Translations under genes and position numbers: made by a program
Notes under the pieces: generated by a model
Database searches by the model: none
Seen by the model: the letters and a program-made list of their open reading frames with translations, nothing else
Told to the model about the DNA's origin: nothing
Shown here: positions 38,401-46,503 of the stretch, one piece after another
Position numbering within the stretch: position 1 is the stretch's first letter
Layout: the number at the start of each line of letters is the position of its first letter
DNA from: Mya arenaria
Taxonomy: Eukaryota > Mollusca > Bivalvia > Myida > Myidae
Length of the DNA stretch: 64,000 nucleotides
Assembly (NCBI RefSeq): GCF_026914265.1
Contig: NC_069124.1
Location: 8,644,213 to 8,708,212 of the forward strand
Direction of reading: 5' to 3'

Positions 38401-41400
38401 ATAACATTTGCAAGTTTCCATCTTGTGGGATATATACAAATAGTGGATGAAGTATTTTTAAGCATTCTATGACTTATTTCGTCGGGACCACTTGCCTAAT
38501 TTATATCTAAGTTGTCAAGGACGTCTTTTATTTCAGTGTCAGTAATATCAACTGACTTAATATGACTTAATTCGCTATTCGCCTTCATTCGAAAATTGGG
38601 TAATTGTACATTAACGTCGTCTTTATTCGAAATGGAAACAAAATAGTCGTTAAGAGAACTTGCCTTTTCAGAATCTTTAAATGAGTAAGAATTGTCTAAG
38701 TTTTTCAGTGGCGGTATTGCATTTTCTTTACCACTGTTTTGTTTAACTAGCATTCTGACAGTTTTCCAGTAAAGACGTGGATTTGATGAATTAAACTCCG
38801 TAAGTTTACCCTCAAGGTTACTAAAGAAGAGTTCTTTTGCGTGTTTGGTCATATTTGAAACTTTATTTCTAACCCTTTTATATTCGATCCAGTCACGCAA
38901 ATGACCTGATCGAGTAGCTTTGCTTTTTAATTTATCACGTGTATTGGATAATCTTCTTATTTCGGAGTTATACCACGGTTTATCTGAATATCGAATTGTT
39001 GCAAAGTATGTAGGAATACATTTCTCTGCGATATCTATAAATGTGTTTGTAAAATTATTTGTAGCGTCATCGATATGTCCGTTATTCAAATAGGTCCAGC
39101 CTGTGGTTCTTATAAGTCCATTCATTTTATTAAAATCGGCTTGTTTATAGTTCCATACCTTTCTGGTGATACTATTTCTAGTAGAATAACTGCTTTTTAT
39201 ATAGGCATGGGCACAATAATGGTCGCTCATGTGTTGGGGAGTTTCAAAAACGCCTGAATTTACCACATTAATGTGGTGAGAAACTGCAATTGGATCTAAT
39301 AAAGTCTGCGTAGAGGTCGTTATTCTAGTTGGAGTATCTATGACATTACGTAAATTGTTTAACGCCATGATATCTCGAAACTTTCGGTTTAGAGAATTGA
39401 GTTGGTCTTCGTTGATATCTCCAACAACAATGATAATGCCACAGAAATCACGTGCCTTGTCTAGGCAAATGTTGACTCTATCCCAAAAATCAACTGTTAA
39501 ATGAGGATTGCGATATATAGTCCCTAGTAGATAACATTCATTTTTGTATTTTAATCCGACCCATAATGATTCAGGTAGATAATTTTCTAACTCGTTCCTA
39601 CGTATCGGTCGGAAGTATGCCGATATATACATTAAAAATCCTCCAAAATGGGGCGAGTTATCTTTTCTGAACATGAATTCGTGATTATCGATAAAAAGAA
39701 AACTGTCGCTAACTTCACCAGAAAGATGTGTTTCAGTGAAACACAAGATGTCAAAGTCAACGAATCTGTCCTTTATGAAGTCCATTTTAGATCGGATACT
39801 TTGAATGTTTTGGTGTAATATTGAAAAGCATGATTCGGAGTCAGGTCCAGGATTACATTCAACGTCACCGGACAAAATTAGTAATATTGGCATAAACTTA
39901 TAAAAATAAAAAAGATCATTGTTACTCTCTGAAGAACCAAACATCACAGCAAAAAAAACATTCAATGCATAATTTGTAAACTGTCAAAGCTGCGTAAGAT
40001 GGCTTCATAATATTATGTCATTAACTGTCAATAGGCCCCGTAGTGATATTGAATAGAGTCGTAATAAAAAGTATATTCCCGCGATTAAGACTGTTAATGG
40101 ATATATGCTCAGTGAACATATTTTGGAAGTTCTACGTGCATTAAACAACCCTATGGCAATCCTATAAGAACATAAGTCAGATCCCATAATTAACTACTTA
40201 ATAACGTCAACAATCAAACGCGGTTGCCATAGGGATAAACACAAACATGATACAGTACACATGAGCATTAAACAGAAAAAATTACAGTAGAACAAGAGCA
40301 TAAAAGATACATAATTCTATAAACATTAGTTTCCAATTACAAGAAAAAAGTGAACTAAGAACCATTATCATTGACTTCATTAAAACAAAAGTCCAGTCCA
40401 GTGACCTTACTTTACAACGCTAACTTGTCAATAGACGTTGTATCGGAATCATTTTAGTTTGAATGATTGCCCTTTCCACATAATAAGGCGTATTGTTATT
40501 ACTAACATGTTTCACATAAATATCTCAAGGTCATTTGACTTATGGTATAGTTTCGGTACAACGCCTATGACGTAGGCGTCGACGACACATAAATTATGAC
40601 AAAACTAATTCGAACAACAAAGAAGCTAAAATGACGATCAAACCTGCAGCTCTGGTGGAAATATCGGAACTTGGTCCTCCTTCTCGGGAATCAACTGAAA
40701 TACAGTATTAAACTGAAGCTGCTTTTGAAATTTACTTGTTTGTTTCTATTTTCATTGAAAGCAATCTGGACAGTCCTAATTTTGAAGCAAAACGGTATAA
40801 AATACATTATTTTAAACCCTTTCTTTCATCATCGCTTTATCCGACGAAACAAATAAACACCATATTCAAACTGGACAAAAGGTTTTACTTTATCGAAAGT
40901 ATTTTTATAATTTTCGTACGGGTTTTGCATTTGTAATCAAGAACACAAATAAATATGTTCATATAGTTCCTTATTTTTTGAATTTCTTAAAAAAAAAAAA
41001 TAACGTGATGGAAACTAGGTAAATACTAAATGATAAATTCATATTGACAACACTTTTTTTATTTGCACCTGTATTAAAGGTATGGTTGATTTTTGTTCAG
41101 TCATATACGACCCTTCGTTGAGCCCTAAGCTTTTATTCCATTATCATGATATTAATGTCTGTGCACTAACCCTTTTTTCAACGCTTGGAGTCGTCTCTAT
41201 TCGGTCGCGGTTCCGGCAGCACTGACTCCCCATTGGACATACTTCCGGTGAGAAGGACGATAATGCCTCAATGATGGGCCGGTAACCGGTACACCGGCAC
41301 AAGTTTCCTGCAATATGACGAACGGGTCTGACTAAGGTATGCTGATCATGATTAGGGCTTTATACGGGGTACAAGTTATATCTACCATTAAAAGGTTAAA

Positions 41401-44400
41401 CATCGCAGTTATGAATGGTGAGAATACAATTCCAAAAACTAGACCTGCAATGTTTCTCTCCGGTCGCGGGCTAAATTGCTGACAAAAACAGCCCGTGCAC
41501 TACTGGCATAGGGTCATTCTTAATATCATAAGCAGACTATAATGATGCATAATATTAGTAGTACCTTCAATGGCTCTCTCCACTTGTCGACGGGACGGTG
41601 CCGGGAAGTTCCGTAGCAGCGTGAACGCCGACATGACGAAACCCGGGGTGCAGAACCCGCATTGAAGGCCGTGATTCTCAAGCAGACGCCGCTAAAGAGA
41701 AACAGGAGGAACATTTAAAGATGCACTCATAGTCCCAATTAATACAAATGTTTTATCATACCAAAAGGGATGAATAAGTGTCGAAATGGTTCTTTTGAAG
41801 GATTAAGTTTAATTGAAAGAAAGTCGCAGAAAACGCGTTATTTCTACCTAATGAGACAGATCACAGTAAATATTTTAGCATTCACCAATCATTTTATATT
41901 TTTGCGTTTCCAGCTATAAAATACACGGTAGCAATATTTTCATAAATTCAATATTTGGGAAGTAGTTAAAGGTGTATCACTGCAAAAATTTGTTATACAT
42001 GTGTATATATTGATTTTGAATGATAGTGTCACTTTCAGTGAGTGGATTTCAGTATGTTGAAGACAAGATAGGGTTTCCAAATTATGTTGCACTTTTAAAC
42101 TATAGACCGTAAGACCTGTGGACTGTTATAACCGTAACTCGAACTTAACCATCGGCAGATCGACTTTACATTTTTAACTTTGACGAATTAATTTCGCACG
42201 GGGCGTATCAACCCCACCGCTGTTGCTGCGGCGATCAACGACCTAATATACATTAAAATTTACATCTCAATTACTTAGTTACCAATCTGCTACAATAGCT
42301 ACGGGCTGCATTTTGCAAATTAAGAAGCTGGAAGGAAGTTGCGCTGTAATGAGTATTCGTAATATGTTGTGCGATCAATATAGTGCGAATAAGCTGCGTT
42401 TTTGCTAACTACGCGATGATAGAAATCGCAATAATTTTAATATCGACGAGCTACAAAACGCAATAAAAGAAGAATACGCAAATAGTTTTAAAATGAACGC
42501 GTACTGAATCAAAATAAGTGCATGTATATATATGTGCGGCCGGGGAACTAGATAATAAAGATTAAAAATAGGATCTGACATGGATCATCGGATTCGGACA
42601 GGTTTTGAAGATGCAATTAAATGCTCATTTGGAGTAAGATTTAAAACGAAAATGTATTAAATGAAATAATAAGATATAATTTTATCTGATAATCAGTGTT
42701 GTGCGTGATTGTAGGTCATTTATAAGTAAATTTCCTATGTTTAAAAAAGCCTAAAGCGGCTCTTACTTGACGATTTTTGAATAAGATTGATTGTGTGTTC
42801 TTACACAAAATAAATTATTATGCGACCGTGTCTCATCAAACCATTTATTTGAGTAAGTACATACTAACAACCTTTAACCATTACTAAATGAATATTTTAT
42901 ATACGCTTATGAAATTAAAAATCAAAGCGCGTAGGGGTTGACAGGCTTTCGTACTGCTACAATTTGTGAGTATAGCCATGTTATGCTGAATGGAACGGAA
43001 AGTGTGTAAGATTTCTAAGTAGCCGCCGACAAAAATCTATATCAGCATGTTCAAAATAGTTTTCACCTCTTGGCCTACCAGTCCGGCACCAACTATCACG
43101 TAACAATACCATGTTTGTTGTTTTCCCGTAGAACAGACAGCTCTTCCGACCGATATGGTTTAAATTATTTAGTATGGAATTTATTACAATTCCCAATATC
43201 CCGTAAGAAAGTTACCTGTACGATATGCAGCCCCTTGTCCGTGTTGCCGACGCCTTCTACCGTAACTACCGATTTTCCGTGCGCCGCGCACACTGGAAAC
43301 AGACACGAGTCAAGTGCCACGTGCATGGTTACTAGTTAAAGTGCTTATATATATATCGGACAAGTAAGCATACTGAAACTTTAATTCGCGTTTGTTGGAA
43401 AAATATAGTTGACGCATTAAGTTTTAATGGTGATTAAAATATTTTAAATCATAGTTCGAGCGACTTTTCATAATCCAATGAAATCCCGAGCGTGGTGGAC
43501 TCCTCGTCTCTAAAAGGATACTTTACACGTTTGGTCATGACGTCATGAGATGAGATCATCACGGTGCATGCGCCGCAGCCGCCGACGCCACATCCCTCCT
43601 TGGTTCCCGGTAGGCCGACTATGAACAGTGTCAAGGTTGGGTTTTGTTCACATGCCGTGTGTTTGAATATCCATTAGCAGTTTTATGCATATTTTTTATT
43701 TTTCTGGACATCAAAACACTACTAAGATATAATCCAATAGACCCATGTGCGACATTTTATTAGAAAAGTGACAATTGATATATATTTTAACACCACTTCG
43801 CTATTACATTAGCGAATATTATATTAAAGGATACGTTTCCGCCGCAGGTAGGCCAGTAGGGTCTCGGTCGGGTCCGGTGCTGAATCGACAACCTGGGGGT
43901 GAAACGTAGTAGGTCATTATACCGATATGGTGTACTTTATGTCCAAATTTAGGTTAGATTGTCAGTTGGGTATCAGTGTATGGTTTATAGCGCAGTGCCT
44001 GTTAAGTTTACAAACACGCAACTTTGATAAATCAGTTTTAAACGTACAGTTGCATATCGAAGGTGAAAAAGTCATAGATAAGAAATTAAACATTGTAAAA
44101 ACTCTTCTTCTCAATTGAATAATTCTGAAATGATTTAGGAGCAATGGCATTGAATGAGTAATGAGTTAGCTTGTTAGCTGGATTAACTTTTGCAGATAAT
44201 ATTTCTTAATCTACTTCCTAGAGTGGCCGTCTCGTTTAAATGCTTCTTGGAATAGCCTTCGCAAATTGAATTGCTCGCGCATTCTATAGTCTAAGCGTAT
44301 ATGTACTAAAATGCATTATTAGTTGGATGGACGTTACAACAAAATAATGTTACCGAGATAAATAATGTTCTTATAAAAGGTACACTACCTTTTGTCCGTT

Positions 44401-44439
44401 GGCAAACAATACGAGCGAGTCCATCTTAGTCGCCATCAT
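6810..44439 (-). CDS. Xanthine dehydrogenase/aldehyde oxidase family molybdo-flavoenzyme, 34 exons, 1280 aa
   Basis: Cytosolic-type hydroxylase of the XDH/AOX family: water-derived hydroxylation of purines, aldehydes or N-heterocycles at a molybdopterin centre, electrons passing through two 2Fe-2S clusters to FAD. Exons (minus, 5' to 3'): 44439-44389, 43892-43835, 43618-43529, 43331-43216, 41691-41565, 41307-41171, 40694-40644, 37836-37695, 37493-37326, 37017-36941, 35857-35767, 35503-35415, 35291-35179, 32620-32555, 31670-31520, 29110-28927, 27362-27184, 19135-19022, 18704-18585, 17883-17721, 16531-16462, 16251-16164, 15838-15752, 14493-14302, 13791-13646, 13231-13150, 12866-12771, 12344-12216, 11297-11223, 10715-10663, 8790-8673, 8055-7969, 7384-7217, 6974-6810. 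All junctions are GT-AG and all phases agree. The least certain donor is exon 3 (GTGTAA at 43528; a better GTAAAGT two bases on breaks phase). Length fits the family (about 1330). Start chosen at the first of two adjacent ATGs. The active site is atypical (see findings), so XDH versus AOX is left open and no symbol is given. Confidence 0.95.
7445..7805 (-). repeat. Dispersed repeat family X, copy 1
   Basis: About 350 bp. The reverse complement matches copies at 19838-20200 and 41725-42040. Shared landmarks are ctcccaaata at the start, acaattgtttta, a cttatgaaggatacc-like block, tttaatttgaaagaaag, a tttcagcta block and gtagttaaag near the end. Edges are approximate and no coding potential is seen; it is probably a non-autonomous element. 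Confidence 0.7.
8845..10455 (-). mobile_element. Helentron-like (HINE-type) non-autonomous element, copy 1, with central tandem array
   Basis: Copy 2 lies at 32995-35066. Read on the minus strand the element begins TTAACCAGGTTTTC (about 10455) and ends with a 6-bp-stem hairpin CGTCGC-ATT-GCGGCG followed by CTTATAG (about 8845). ACCAGGTTTT near the start and AAAACCTGGT near the end (seen in copy 2) are inverted relative to each other. Between them are about 12 tandem units of roughly 115-145 bp containing GGGCAGAAACCATTTTTCTA, TGACCTTGACC and CAATCCCAAGCTAGCTC. No Rep/helicase is encoded. It sits in intron 30 with its end about 55 bp from the acceptor of exon 31. Class assignment is by structure only. 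Confidence 0.65.
10663..10715 (-). CDS. Exon 30, 53-nt micro-exon of the XDH-like gene
   Basis: Encodes [17 protein letters not shown] plus two bases, matching the family VTAAYMDTVSLSATGFY. Acceptor TTTCTAG, donor AT/GTAAAT. It completes the phase between exon 29 (phase 0) and exon 31 (which takes one base to finish an ATG codon). It is parted from exon 31 by a Helentron-like insertion and is easy for gene finders to miss. Confidence 0.88.
12506..12680. mobile_element. Small MITE with terminal inverted repeats
   Basis: The left end reads CAGTCGAACCCCGTTGGCTC and the right end, reverse complemented, CAATGGAACCCCGTTGGCTC, about 175 bp apart, with TA close to both ends. Internal GCTCGA motifs repeat. 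The CAGTYGAACC start resembles pogo/Tigger-type Tc1-mariner MITEs. It lies in intron 27 between exons 27 and 28. Confidence 0.7.
14790..15045. repeat. Short tandem array containing the palindrome CGTGGCCACG
   Basis: About 9-10 diverged units of 22-26 bp of the type acttagttatctcgtggccacg; the decamer CGTGGCCACG is self-complementary, so the array is rich in short cruciform-capable sites. It lies in intron 23. Confidence 0.75.
15752..29110 (-). CDS. Exons 16-23: hammerhead and first half of the Moco domain (residues 510-844)
   Basis: Exon 16 contains [10 protein letters not shown] (family SGEAVYCDDIP) and exon 17 LSTKAHAKI. Exon 18 reads [13 protein letters not shown]. Exon 19 ends GLQ and exon 20 continues DHMYLETH, the family GQDHFYLETH block. 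Gln735 (TGQS) matches bovine Gln767. Exons 20/21 join through [10 protein letters not shown], giving Glu770, the equivalent of Glu802. Exon 22 has [11 protein letters not shown]. Intron 17 (19136-27183) is enlarged by a complete Harbinger element, intron 20 by an exon-derived minisatellite and intron 16 by a pyrimidine-rich array. Confidence 0.95.
16805..17716 (-). repeat. Minisatellite derived from exon 20 and its splice donor
   Basis: About 14 tandem units of 59-68 bp. On the minus strand a unit reads CTGTCCATACCTAGACACAA, then GGTCACCGTAAAG, then a CGTATTGGTGAGTCGAC-like stretch, that is the end of exon 20 followed by its 5' splice site. GTRAGT donor hexamers remain in nine places: 17720 (the real one), 17591, 17462, 17279, 17155, 17093, 17031, 16911 and 16825. 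The stretch 17512-17638 plus 17641-17767 is a recent 129-bp duplication. More diverged remnants may reach down to about 16620. Confidence 0.85.
17721..17883 (-). CDS. Exon 20 of the XDH-like gene, source of the intron 20 minisatellite
   Basis: 163-nt exon encoding [11 protein letters not shown] to [10 protein letters not shown]. Its last 47 bases and its splice donor G/GTGAGT are copied exactly 129 bp downstream on the minus strand (donor copy at 17591) and in more diverged form further on. The protein sequence is conserved in the family ([18 protein letters not shown] in human XDH), so the exon is the ancestral copy and the array is derived from it. Confidence 0.9.
18040..18430. repeat. Degenerate repeats in intron 19
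   Basis: Loosely repeating blocks with tcgatctcgc, ataaca/cctgtc, gatagg/gatggg and tgtccctgaaaca or cgtccccgaaata. The last block resembles the ctccctgaaaca within exon 19, but similarity is too short to claim an origin. Confidence 0.35.
19838..20200 (+). repeat. Dispersed repeat family X, copy 2
   Basis: Same family as 7445-7805 (opposite strand) and 41725-42040. Lies in intron 17 just left of the Harbinger element. Confidence 0.7.
21000..22940 (+). CDS. Harbinger-encoded MADF (Myb-like) DNA-binding protein, 3 exons, 434 aa
   Basis: Exons 21000-21191, 21452-21811 and 22188-22940, all GT-AG and phase 0. Start at ATG 21000 (MPRKGKRP); the frame extends further up but without an ATG. Exon 1 is a basic then acidic tail. 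Exon 2 carries the helix-turn-helix: [17 protein letters not shown], then [29 protein letters not shown] and the basic [15 protein letters not shown], typical of MADF domains. Exon 3 has a charged helix ([14 protein letters not shown]), a segment [15 protein letters not shown] and a Gln/Ala-rich tail. In Harbinger elements this partner is known to bind the transposon ends and import the nuclease. Ends TGA at 22938-22940. Confidence 0.85.
22064..22143 (-). repeat. tRNA-like SINE head inside intron 2 of the Harbinger MADF gene
   Basis: On the minus strand: GGTGCCCCGATGGCAGAG, GTTAACGCCTTGGACTGCG, then GAGTTTGAATCCCGGC, which resembles A-box, anticodon arm and B-box/T arm of a tRNA. The arms do not all pair and the body continues as non-tRNA sequence, so a SINE or tRNA relic is more likely than a functional tRNA. 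Confidence 0.5.
23450..23918. mobile_element. Nested small element with internal hairpins inside Harbinger
   Basis: Begins GTTATAGTTCATATAATGG and ends GTGAACTATAAAT, short inverted ends. Two internal palindromes are visible: ATATAATGGAAAAATAA with TTATTTTTCCATTATAT (23465-23545), and TCGATTCAAAATGACGT with ACGTCATTTTGAATCGA (23681-23740). No coding frame. It fills the space between the two convergent Harbinger genes. Confidence 0.6.
24253..25822 (-). CDS. Harbinger DDE transposase (HARBI1-like nuclease), 3 exons, about 431 aa
   Basis: Exons 25822-25503, 25320-24709 and 24616-24253, joined at [14 protein letters not shown] and NYR/LSRAR with GT-AG borders. Exon 1 has an Arg-rich stretch ([13 protein letters not shown]) and the family HTH lead-in [14 protein letters not shown]. 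Exon 2 has [22 protein letters not shown] (first catalytic Asp), [19 protein letters not shown] and LIGDDAFPL (second Asp). Exon 3 has [13 protein letters not shown] with the catalytic Glu and the terminal LHNLI block. All three acidic residues are present and no stop interrupts the frame. An upstream in-frame ATG at 25858 would add 12 residues; MEIEQLQ at 25822 is preferred on style of the family. Confidence 0.92.
27725..28690. repeat. Pyrimidine-rich (C/T) minisatellite, about 960 bp
   Basis: Almost only C and T on the plus strand, with cacactccctta-like inserts every 60-75 bp (unit about tctcctcacactcccttacc plus tcccctaccccttccctccc). The transcribed minus strand is therefore purine and contains many GGGG runs. 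Proline/serine/leucine open frames of up to 324 codons through it are low-complexity artefacts. It lies in intron 16. Confidence 0.85.
29463..31207. repeat. 1.7-kb inverted repeat (foldback-like element) built of CGGCCTAG arrays
   Basis: Left arm about 29463-30245, right arm about 30250-31207, mirror images. Outer parts are arrays of the 9-mer CGGCCTAGC with GTGAAGTTAG spacers; inner parts are AT-rich modules (tgcacaaattatcactctgaag, tcgatcaagcacttcag, ttctaaaacaatga) repeated in each arm, and the centre is atgtatacatgtatacat. Both outer ends read TACGTGAAGTTAGCGG going inward. The flanks are near-identical direct repeats, tgcaaaaaaaatg (left) and tgcaaaaaaatg (right), which may be a target duplication of about 12-13 bp. 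No frame codes. Lies in intron 15. Confidence 0.85.
31520..40694 (-). CDS. Exons 7-15: FAD-binding domain (residues 194-509)
   Basis: Exon 7 has the family linker PIFPPEL. Exon 8 encodes the [10 protein letters not shown] motif matching the FAD-binding loop of XDH (VVGNTEIG). Exon 11 has TVGGSL matching SVGGN. Exon 12 runs directly from ERTAAIQ to [16 protein letters not shown]; relative to XDH about 11 residues including the FFxGYR segment are absent inside a single continuous exon, so this is not a missed exon. Exon 13 reads [12 protein letters not shown], closer to the AIVN of aldehyde oxidases than to the DDIAKV of XDH. Exon 15 ends the CO-dehydrogenase flavoprotein C-terminal-like domain (SSFWFKFY). 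Together this suggests oxygen rather than NAD+ as electron acceptor, an inference. Confidence 0.9.
32995..35066 (-). mobile_element. Helentron-like (HINE-type) element, copy 2, with central tandem array
   Basis: Minus-strand start TTAACCAGATTTTCAACG (about 35066), end hairpin CGTCGC-ATT-GCGGCG then CTTCTAG followed by T (about 32995). T stands at both outer borders as expected for T-T insertion of Helentrons. It has a 330-bp part between hairpin side and array that copy 1 has lost, including a 45-bp direct repeat (agagacgtaactgaaaatta at 33092 and 33137). The array from 33420 to 34980 has about 12 units. Lies in intron 13 of the XDH-like gene. Confidence 0.68.
36784..36855 (+). repeat. tRNA-like sequence (SINE head or tRNA relic)
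   Basis: AAGCTCAGCGAGTAGACCAC resembles an A box and D arm and GGGCTCGAGCCCCGG a B box and T arm. The 5' acceptor strand is not complementary to the 3' side and no CCA-proximal stem forms, so a functional tRNA is unlikely. Lies in intron 10. Confidence 0.45.
38097..39965 (-). pseudogene. APE-type LINE (CR1/L2-like) remnant: endonuclease and start of reverse transcriptase
   Basis: The minus frame from 39965 opens [10 protein letters not shown] and soon contains [12 protein letters not shown], a perfect 2A-type motif (DxExNPGP). The endonuclease follows: [25 protein letters not shown] (catalytic Glu), [17 protein letters not shown] and the terminal MSDHYCAH. Then a linker with [15 protein letters not shown] at about 38496 stops the frame; the same frame resumes [12 protein letters not shown], and the RT begins [37 protein letters not shown]. 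Similarity stops at SIVF (about 38150), before the catalytic YxDD box. So the copy has one nonsense change and lacks its 3' part. Lies in intron 7, same strand as the host gene. Confidence 0.9.
41171..44439 (-). CDS. Exons 1-6: the two N-terminal 2Fe-2S domains (residues 1-193)
   Basis: Exons 1-4 form the plant-ferredoxin-like domain: [13 protein letters not shown] in exon 3 carries three cluster cysteines and the Cys of DSCLFPVC in exon 4 is the fourth. Exon 5 has LQCGFCTPG and exon 6 [11 protein letters not shown], which supply the four cysteines of the second, helical 2Fe-2S domain. All eight ligands are present, so electron transfer from Mo to FAD looks possible. Exon 6 ends in a hydrophilic linker with an extra CC pair (GSQCCRNRD). 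Intron 1 is short (496 bp); intron 4 (41692-43215) holds one copy of a dispersed 350-bp repeat and otherwise nothing I recognise. Confidence 0.95.
41725..42040 (+). repeat. Dispersed repeat family X, copy 3
   Basis: Shares agtcccaattaatac, aaatgtttta, tttaattgaaagaaag, tattttagcattcaccaatca and gtagttaaagg with the copies at 7445-7805 and 19838-20200. In intron 4, 34 bp beyond exon 5. Confidence 0.65.
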
Positions 44440-45109
44440 GGTATTATCCTTTAAATACTATCCATATAGCTGTCACTACGATGTGTTTTGTTAAACTGTA
44501 TCGTGGTTTATAAACCCAAGACACATGTTATCTTGTGCTGATGACCTGATATCCAAGCTCATTCAGGCGCGGAGTAGGCCACATTCGATTTAAATGAAAA
44601 AAGCCCGTATTCAGTGTCCGAACTTTATCATCATGAAAATTGGTAGTTTAAAAGGAAGAAAGAAGCATTTTAAATAAGAAGTTTTTAAAAAGAAAGTCTA
44701 AGATGTTATGTTAATACGAGCCCTGACATGTCCTCACTGCCTAATGTGTGCCGAATGTTTTTGCATACTAATTAATCACCTTAAAAGTTACAAGATACAT
44801 ATGTTCAATTCATTTCGCGCTCGCCTCACTACATACTATTTCAATCTCCGCTCTTAAAATAGTGTTGCTTTCACTTTTCGATGAAAGTTAAGGCCAGTAC
44901 AATATTAATTGGATTGAATTAGCAGTATTGATCCTAAACAGAATTGAAATGAATTTAAAAACAATTCGTTTAAACCGATATTCAAAGAAGTCATGGTGTC
45001 CTTTTTTCACAAAATGTTTTCGGTGAAGGAATCACGGTCTCCCTGAACGGCAAATGAAATCTTCCCCTCTCGCACACCCACCAATCGAGTATATTACCAA
45101 CGATACCCC
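44440..45109. other. 5' flank of the XDH-like gene
   Basis: No TATA box or conserved promoter element can be named with confidence. The start codon context is GATAATACCATGATG on the minus strand. The rest is AT-rich and unremarkable. Confidence 0.3.
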
Positions 45110-45400
45110 TCTGGCGTGGCGGATCTGTGGTCTTGTGTAACACTTGACTGTTAATCCAGAGGTTGCAGGTTCGATTCCAGCCGCACCACTAAAAAGTACT
45201 CATAGTATTCCGGGAGGGACGTGAAATGGAGGCTCTACACTAGTGCACGTGATAGAACCAGGGTAATTCTGACCAGGTTTACAATCTGTCTGTGCACTAT
45301 GCTGCAAAAGCCTAATATAACTAACACTCTTAGTGTTTAGAGCACTCGCCGAATAGACCTTGCCCGAGTGCGGGTATAAATAAACTTACACATCATCATG
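45110..45400 (+). mobile_element. tRNA-derived SINE
   Basis: Head TGGCGTGGCGGATCTGTGG, CTTGACTGTTAATCC (anticodon-arm-like) and GGTTGCAGGTTCGATTCCAG (B box) resemble a tRNA. The body has CCGGGAGGGACGTGAAATGG and TGCACGTGATAGAACC, which resemble the conserved central domain of animal SINEs found in molluscs and deuterostomes, and an end GAGTGCGGGTATAAATAAAC. Family name not assigned. Confidence 0.7.
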
Positions 45401-45409
45401 TACTTGGCA

Positions 45410-46005
45410 TTTCAGGTATCTGATGTGCTCACACAATTGCTATCTAAAAATGAAAACTTCTCAAACTGTCTACTTCTTTATCCGTTTAAAGTATTTTTTA
45501 GGTTTTAGGAAACAAATGGTTTAGAATATGTTTCATTTCATTTTAGGTCGACCTGTAGGTATTATGACAAGAACATTATATATTTACCAATTGGATATGC
45601 CTAATAACGTTTAATGTATTTTATAACAAAGTTAAACCTTGAGTATCGTTATGCTTGTGTAGAACGTGTACATTTGTATAATATGCTTTAAGATTAAACA
45701 TTTAATTCTATATTTCTGCAAAGAAGAATGTAGTGTACTCACCGAATGGGTCTTATCCGATGGCGAAGTGGAGTACGAATACCCCTCTTCCCACTCACTA
45801 CAGTTGTAAGCCACCCAAAAGGGCAATCAGACAGAAATCTAAGACTAGGTAGGTACTGCCAAAGGGAAGGGAGGATGTCAATATGGTTGGAAAGTGGATA
45901 GAGACTTTAGCAGGGGAGTGACACCTCACCACTAATAATGATGTAGGGATTCACCACTGCCGACAATCTGACCTACCTTTCTACAGCAGCTACTGATTCA
46001 TGGAC
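45410..46005. other. Intergenic DNA, nothing firm
   Basis: A minus-strand open stretch ending at a GTGAGT donor (45741) could be an upstream exon, but no family is recognised and no ATG starts the frame. Confidence 0.25.
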
Positions 46006-46009
46006 GGTA

Positions 46010-46330
46010 CTTTCTGCTCGTCGCTGTAATACTTCTACCAACTCTACGCCATTGGAACCATGCTCAGCGGATTAAATGGATCTATCATGTGCTTCCGGTC
46101 CGAATAGAAACAAAATCCGAACAAGGCACGTGCGTTAGCTTGTTACCATGCAGTCTTGCTGAGCGTGCCCAAGGGTAGGATTTTCTATCCAGACAGGAAT
46201 TCATTATTTATATTTTTGTTGCATCTTAATGTATAACATACCTTTATTATACATTCATGTAAACCTTGAAGTACAAACTCGAAATTATATACAAACATCC
46301 ACGTGCGAGATTGTTTACTGACGTTAGTGC
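46010..46330. mobile_element. Palindromic composite element, degenerate copy
   Basis: Related to 63400-63830: TCTATCATGTG, then TTCCGGTCCGAATAGAAA, and on the other arm GGGTAGGATTTTCTATCC, followed by CACGTGCGAGATTGTTTACT then GACGTTAG. The arms are inverted around GTTACC. Confidence 0.6.
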
Positions 46331-46503
46331 AACGTTGACGCTAAGAAATGCGTTTTAAAGAGTAAATTACGTATTTAAAATGATTTTCCTGTAGAAATGT
46401 ATCTTCAACCGACATTAAAAGAAATGTCGGGCTTTACGCATTAATGATGCATGACAATTTAAAGGTAAATATATATGTGTACCATTTTCTTTACTACACA
46501 TGA

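Noticed and set aside
45632..45826. Possible upstream exon ending in a GTGAGT donor at 45741
   Set aside because: No ATG, no family match and no acceptor with matching phase; only a transcript could show a 5' untranslated exon here.
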